Part shown: positions 58,301 to 64,000 of the stretch, in pieces | How positions within the stretch are numbered: position 1 is the stretch's first letter | Layout of the letters: each line of letters opens with the position of its first letter | Notes under the pieces: model-generated | The model's database searches: none | What the model saw: only the letters and a program-made list of their open reading frames with translations | Told to the model about the DNA's origin: nothing | Made by a program: the position numbers and the translations under genes | NCBI RefSeq assembly: GCF_001039355.2 | Contig: NW_019775103.1 | Span: 12,920 to 76,919 of the forward strand | Length of the DNA: 64,000 bases | Direction: 5' to 3' | Source of the DNA: Lingula anatina | Lineage: Eukaryota > Brachiopoda > Lingulata > Lingulida > Lingulidae

Positions 58301-61300
58301 AATCTTAGTATTACCGAATAAAATGGTGTCCTATAATAAGCACCCAGTTTTCTTGTAAATAGCCTTTTCAGCAAAAGTGACATGACCACAGATGCTTATT
58401 TGCAGTTAAGAGAAAAGCTATCATTTGAAGTTAGAAAATTAACTTCACCAACTGCCAGTGACACGTCGACTCATTGAAAAAAAAAACACCACTATTAAAT
58501 GGCGTTTCTCAGTAGTGATTATTAAAGTATTTGTACTTGTAGACAGTGGCAGGTCGAGGTATATATTTAGTTGTGAAATATGTTGCTATGCATACTTCGG
58601 TACGTTACTGGTCATGGCTATTGGGTTTGCAGATGTCATCATGAAACAAGCCCTTAGTGTATTTATTACTCCTTTCTCTGGGAAAATTTACCATTTTAGC
58701 GTGCTGATTTACGTTCGTGATGGCGTTGACGAGTGACAAGCTATAGGAAACTGCGGATGTCCGTGCTAACCAAGATAGGTACATTCACCATGTGGCTTCC
58801 CCCCTTTGTTTGAGCAGCCATGATTGCAAATAGCACCAAAGGACTTTTCTGGAACATAGAATATTAAGGGCCAAAAGACACTTGTAAGCATGACAAAGAG
58901 AGGCGTTACGTTGCTTTAAACATTACGTCATATCGTCTGTTACGTCACGTACGTCTTTTAACTTCGTTATCGAAAAGTCGACATTTTATTTCCCTGGAGT
59001 CCCTTCCTTACACAGTCCCCTTAACGTCTTCCCACACCCCACGCCCACTTTCAGTGATAAAGCTAGACTTTTTTATTTATTTATTTATTTTTTTTGGGGG
59101 GGGGGGGCAGGGGGGGATGTGAGAACCGGCGGATTTGCAAATAGAAAGCAACTTTCAATTTAGAATTATTTTTTCTCTATTAATTTCAACTGCAGAAAAA
59201 CTTGACAGATAAAAATATATAATTCATATCAAAATGTTCAGAGTGAAAGATCCCCAATCGCACAGCCTATCTAAATGTGCCTTCTACTTTTTTGTTAAAT
59301 TGATATATATTTTTCTACTTTAAAAGATTCCATATCGTATCCTAATCAAATTGCTTTAAACGGACTCTGGACACTTTGGTACTCTGGAAACCCTAGAATC
59401 AACTCCTCTCTGGTTTTGTCGGGCGTAACTTACATGTAGGAAGTTAGCAAAACGTATGATAGTAAATAAAGGAAAGGGATGTAATTAGGTTTTAGGGAGC
59501 ACTGACACATGCGCGCACGTGTAAATATATAAAAATATATATATTCATCTCAGCTTAACTGTACTTATTTATCAATCTGATTTTCTGTGTTGAATTGGCA
59601 CAAACTTTTAGTTTGTAGTTTCGCTTCCTATCTCTTGCCCTGTTTGAAAGACCTTGGTTGTATTTTTGCAGAAGTTTTATGTTCAGTTTGCATTCACATT
59701 TGGAAGAAGCAAGAGAAAAATAGTACAGCAAAAGAAATTACTCTCTTTAAATGGGGGCTTTGTTTAAATATTGACGACAGACATGAAGTAGTTCCATAGG
59801 CCACATCACAGGTACACTTGAAAGTAATTAGTGCGCATTTTTCTGGGATTACTCAACTTCGAAAAAAATGCCAACAATTCTTGAGACGGGCGTGGCCTCC
59901 AAAACCCAGACAAAACGCAAATAATGGCCGTAAATCTGCATATTTCCACTAGATCTGAAGTCGGTAAAAAGTCTGGAAAGCAATTTCACGTCAGTTCAGA
60001 GACTGAGTAATTGGTCTTGAGTCTCTCTTCTCCAAGCCACCTGGTCCTTTCTCAGCATCCTGAAAACACTTTGAATATTCGTTTCCGGGCTGTAAAAAAC
60101 TACTAGACAGGTTTTATACCATAGGTAATACAGCAAGTATTAATTATTAATAGATCTCTTGTTTTGATATATGCACAAAGGTGTGCGGCGATATACAAAC
60201 AAATATCTCAGAGAAGAGGGCTTAGTGTCAAACGTGACGAACACCACGCCAAGCTGTTTGTGTAATAGTAGTCAATTCATATTCATAATCGAACATAATT
60301 ATAAATAATAGTCTGCGCGACAGATTAAGAAGGGATTCTTGAAAAGTGACATATTTATAACAGTGATTGTGTCTTCTATTTTTTTTTTCATATTTCTTAC
60401 GGGAATTTTCTATTCAAATGAGCCTTTTTAGATGAGAATTAGTCTAGATAGAAAGGGTGTTATATTTTAAATGAACGAAATAACGCATATATATTACAAT
60501 TAAGGTGAATTGATATGGAGATTTTTAAAATTGCTTTTGAATGACTTTTATTTGTGGACTTAGTTTATATCCCTCCCACTAGTAATATACCAACGGTATC
60601 ACAAATATGATAACCCCGATTTTGTGATAGGGCTGTTGAACAGAGGTAAGGTGAATTGTGTTTACTTTCCATGCCTGAATTTACGAGTCCTTACTTTCCT
60701 TCGGATTTTTACACCTTTTGTCCCTCTTTCAGTTTCAATTGTGTTTCTTTTTTTTTTCTTGAAACATTTCCCCAATGCTTGCAAGGATCTTTCTCCCAAT
60801 GTATTCATGTATTTATGTATGTTAGTAGAGTACTTGGCAGCGTTATCAAGAAGATTCTTGTCGTGGGTGGGTAGAGATGGCAAGGAAAAACGCCCACATC
60901 AACACAGTTATAGGATACGCGGTGTCCATTATCATGCCAGATCATCAGTTGGTGATGGTTGTATTTTGCAGTAAAAAATACCTAGGAAATCGCTATTGGG
61001 GACACCTTTCCTTAGTTGACAATTTCGATCCACAACTACACGCCTTCCACTACGTTCACGAAAAACGCGTGAGTGAAAGAATTGTGTAGTCTTTAACTCA
61101 GTCGATTGATTCTTCTAGCAAGGATCCCCGGCGATCGGAATTGCAAGAGCATCATGGGATACCCTACAGTGGTCCCAGAATCCCCTGGGGGCGGGAGAGT
61201 CATTTATTTTCAGAAAAAAATTGTATGTACTTTGTCAAGGAAGGCAGACAGAGTAAATATTTTCTAAGACATCTTACATGTTGGGGATCATCGGCGGGTG

Positions 61301-61562
61301 ATGTGTAATATTAAAGTGAAAGAAAGTAGTGGTCAGGTTCAGAAATCATTTGGACCTCGGAAAACAACATAGCTTTTTCATTCACTAAAGTGTGGTTATT
61401 AATATCATTGCTATTTCAGATCTTCTTCACAGAAATATTCTATTTTTATTTTCAAAATGGGTTCCCACACACTGAAGTGACATAGAAGTCGGATAAAAAC
61501 TAACAGTGAAGAAATGATTCATTTTTCAAAAAATGTAATTTTTCTTCTTTTCTTTTTTTTTC
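55381..61562. other. Intergenic towards Hedgehog, no confident gene
   Basis: AT-rich, except for a GC-richer patch at 56540-56830 that is open on both strands (93 and 89 codons) without any recognisable domain. No transposon ends recognised. Confidence 0.45.
59072..59118. repeat. (TTTA)n plus poly-G tract
   Basis: TTTA units, T8 and a run of about 12 G, then a second G run. Confidence 0.9.
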
Positions 61563-62413
61563 AGAGAGCCATTTCTAAGTATAGGCGGGAGCTCAAGCAA
61601 ATATTCCCACACACGGTTTGGTTGAGGCGAAGCATGAAAAGTACAACTCCGTCGATATAAAGCTTACTAATTGACCGTGGGTGCCGACAGAATCGCCCTT
61701 AACAGGGTTTCGTCGAGAGGGGCCCATTAAACCATTCAGACCAAGAGGCGGGACAGCATTAAACGACTAGCAAACACTGCGAACCAATCGCGTCATCTGT
61801 CACATCTCGACCTGTTTGGATAGCGGGGTTTGTTTGCTCTGTGAATTTTTCCCGTGTCGCTCCGTTATTAATATCCCCAACGTGTGCTTTTGATCAATAC
61901 GGAGTTGAGCAACGGCTGGTCAGGTGAGCTAAGGCAGGGGAGACAGCTAGGAGCAGAGAGGCTAAGTAAAGCCAGTTTTACACCAGAGAGTGAGTGGAGT
62001 TGCTTTTTTTTTCACGCCGGACTCTTCAGTGGTGACAACTTATCGACGCAACTTGTCGCCGTTAACAGCCAATCGAATTTATTTTATTTTGTTATTTCTC
62101 TTGTGATTGAGTCGGGGTCCTCAAAGCAGCACGTCGTGGTGGGATATTTAAAAGGTTGGAAGCAGGACTGGGACCTTGTTCCTTCAAGAGACACGAGGAT
62201 ATCTGAGTCATGGTATGCCTCTCTGGGCCTTGTTTCTACTGGTTAGACCAGGTAATGCGACGAAAAGCGGACTAGTCGCCTCACGCACATGATTAATACT
62301 AGGTAGCGAAGGAAGGAGAGAAGGAGAGATTCGGTGTATTCGTTAAGGAGGAACAGGCGGTTCATTATCTTCACCCCTTCATCAGCAACGGCAGTAGCGT
62401 CAGGATCGCTACC
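61563..62413 (+). promoter_or_regulatory. Hedgehog 5' flank, promoter and leader
   Basis: GC content rises from about 61.6 kb. Visible elements are GGCGGG (61747-61752), CCAAT (61784-61788, plus orientation) and a TATA-like TATTTAAAA (62145-62153). If the last is used, transcription would start near 62175-62180 with a leader of about 240 nt. A pyrimidine tract ending in CAG at 61562 could be an acceptor for a noncoding exon. A 120-codon open frame at 61884-62246 shows no recognisable protein and overlaps the proposed promoter. Start site and usage are inferred. Confidence 0.4.
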
Positions 62414-62725
62414 ATGGGCACTATGTACAAAGTCAGTCAACTTTGCCAAACCTTGGCTCTTATATTTCTATTACTCACACAGCCGTCCGTGCAATGCGGG
62501 CCGGGTAGGGGCTCGGGCCGAAGGGGGAAACCCAAGAAATTAACCCCTCTCGTCTTCAAACAGCAGGTCCCGAACGTCTCTGAGAACACACTCGGAGCCA
62601 GTGGTCCCGCCGAGGGAAAAATAACCGAGTCAGACCCGAGATATAAAGATCTGAAAGTAAATTACAACCCAGATATTGTTTTCAGAGATGAAGAAGGCAC
62701 GGGGGAGGACAGAATCATGACGCAG
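62414..62725 (+). CDS. Hh: Hedgehog morphogen, first coding exon (partial gene; signal peptide and start of the signalling domain)
   Basis: Seen: 104 codons from ATG in a strong context (ACCATGG) to MTQ, followed by a GTAAGT donor in phase 0. Residues 1-27 form a signal peptide (hydrophobic LALIFLLL). Cys28 begins CGPGRG, the N-terminal motif whose cysteine is palmitoylated after signal cleavage. Then follow a basic stretch, KKLTPL (41-46), NTLGASG (58-64), NYNPDI (83-88) and the acidic run DEEGTGED (92-99), which contributes to calcium binding in known Hedgehogs. Known: Hedgehog ligands are autoprocessed with cholesterol addition, secreted, and signal through Patched and Smoothened. Vertebrate exon 1 ends at the same place after MTQ. 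The frame stays open into the intron for 47 codons to 62869, but that tail does not resemble Hedgehog. A second ATG at 62423 is possible, but the first has the better context. Exons 2 and 3, including the Hint domain, are outside the window. Confidence 0.97.
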
Positions 62726-64000
62726 GTAAGTGGAATCATCCGGTGTGTGAAAAAAAAAATCTGGATTTCAGGAAAAGAAATTCTGGATTTGGGTCTCGGC
62801 TGCTGCCGTGGTGTTTCACGGTTAGCAGGAGACAGGGCACCATACCTCCGAGATTTTCTTCGAGTGTAGCACCCCATTGACGTTCTATAAATATGATATA
62901 TATTAAGATCGTTTACAAGTCCTGGACTTTGGTCGTAACATCACGCTTAGGACGTGCTACTATTTTATCTCCTCTAGTACTTAGTTATAATACTATTTAG
63001 TCCCCCCGCCCGATTAACGCTAGTATGAAATGCCACCTATTTAGCACTCTTCATCTAGATAATGCCGTGTAATATGAGATTATGACATTTTGCAGAGCGC
63101 TTATACTAGGACTGTTTACTATATTGATATAGGGGATCACGGAGGAATAGAGGTTCAAAATCCCTATGAGTACTCGGAGTACACGTTTCATTCATCGTCC
63201 ATGTTGCTCTCTTTCTTTCTCTCTCGGGCGATATGTTTGTATTGTAGTCTACATGCCGGCTAAGTTATTGAGAGATTGACAACGCTGACATCTGAAAGTT
63301 TATTATCGCAGGGATAATTCACTGAAATGGATTTATTACTTTCACAAACCTACTAAGGGATATTTGGCTTATTGGCGTGGGGTTTGTCAAAGCCAAATAG
63401 CGATTTTGTAAAATAATGAAATAATGCGCATATAAGTTATTAAGAATTAGATTAATTCTTAAACGAGAAAATCAATTACGATCACGCATTTGATAGAACG
63501 ACTAATGAGCCGACCTGCTAAGCAGCTCCAAACTTTCATATGAATTCATATTTGCTGTAAAAGACTTTGTTGATAAGATAAAATGTGTCAAGAGTACAGA
63601 CCGATATCAAGAGAAGTTTGTAATGGAGGCCTTCCGTTTTACTCGCATAGTTCAAATATCCATTGTGAAATACCCGTGGTTCAAACGAGTCCACTCAAAA
63701 ATACAGTGTATTACAAATTTTGAATGTTTGTTTTTTATAATTGATCACATTTTTGTTAAACGTTGAAAAAGAGATAAGAGAGGAAAAAATGATAAATAGT
63801 TTACAGCTAAATGTATTTATTAACGGTCTTCGAACTTCAGCACATTAAAAGTAGCAGGCAGACGTGAGAGTAAGGTCACTGTAATTTCATGGCTTCTCAT
63901 TTTTGGAAGAGTAACGTGGGGTAAATCATATCTTTCTAACTATGAGAAAAACAGCATAAATTGTGCCGCAAAGAGCGGAGAATCCTACCAGAATCGCGTG
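62726..64000 (+). other. Hedgehog intron 1 (5' part)
   Basis: Starts with GTAAGTGG. AT-rich, with no exon, repeat array or transposon end recognised before the window stops. Confidence 0.85.

Noticed and set aside
61884-62246. 120-codon ORF upstream of Hedgehog
   Set aside because: Overlaps the proposed Hedgehog promoter, lacks recognisable motifs and is out of frame with the Hedgehog start.
1-64000. tRNA, rRNA, CRISPR arrays, bacterial promoters or Shine-Dalgarno sites
   Set aside because: None seen; the sequence is eukaryotic and no intact tRNA cloverleaf or rRNA segment was recognised.

Overview
This is animal nuclear DNA with sparse genes. It is AT-rich and full of dinucleotide microsatellites and small inverted-repeat transposons, and it has no bacterial-style operons. 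The best-supported coding sequence is the first coding exon of a Hedgehog gene at the right end (plus strand). Its sequence is typical of an invertebrate Hedgehog, and with the many TACATGTA motifs and MITEs it suggests a marine invertebrate. A deuterostome such as an echinoderm or amphioxus is my first guess, but a lophotrochozoan is not excluded. The species cannot be fixed from this window.

Left end (about 1.7-14.3 kb): a complete minus-strand gene that is invisible as a long ORF, because its 155 codons are split over four small exons (14005-14032, 9644-9697, 4375-4533, 2249-2475). Joined at consensus GT-AG sites, all in phase 1, they read as a secreted, GPI-anchored Ly6/uPAR three-finger protein. 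The pattern is that of the Quiver/Sleepless (QVR) family: signal peptide, ten cysteines, CGDPF and CLKW motifs, a terminal CN, and a hydrophobic tail. Its promoter side carries a CRE and an NRF-1-like site, and a perfect 121-bp tandem duplication lies just beyond.

Middle (14.3-61 kb): no confidently identified host gene. It holds at least five MITE families. One is a four-copy family with TTA target-site duplications (Harbinger-like). There is also a 3.1-kb DNA transposon with 28-bp terminal inverted repeats, a TA target site and a frameshifted CENP-B/pogo-type transposase fragment, with another MITE nested in it. A ~113-bp minisatellite, a degenerate ~120-bp tandem array, dispersed repeat pairs, short perfect hairpins and about twenty microsatellites make up the rest. 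A few coding-like segments next to splice or poly(A) signals are listed at low confidence: 16790-17055 plus, 36223-36462 minus, 47490-47829 plus, 48201-48522 minus.

Right end (61.6-64 kb): Hedgehog 5' flank with CCAAT, GC-box and TATA-like elements, then exon 1 (62414-62725) ending in a phase-0 GTAAGT donor at the position where vertebrate Hedgehog exon 1 ends. About 1.3 kb of intron 1 follows, and the remaining exons lie outside the window. The two recognised genes are a morphogen ligand and a neuronal-type surface modulator. I see no functional link between them, only proximity on the chromosome.
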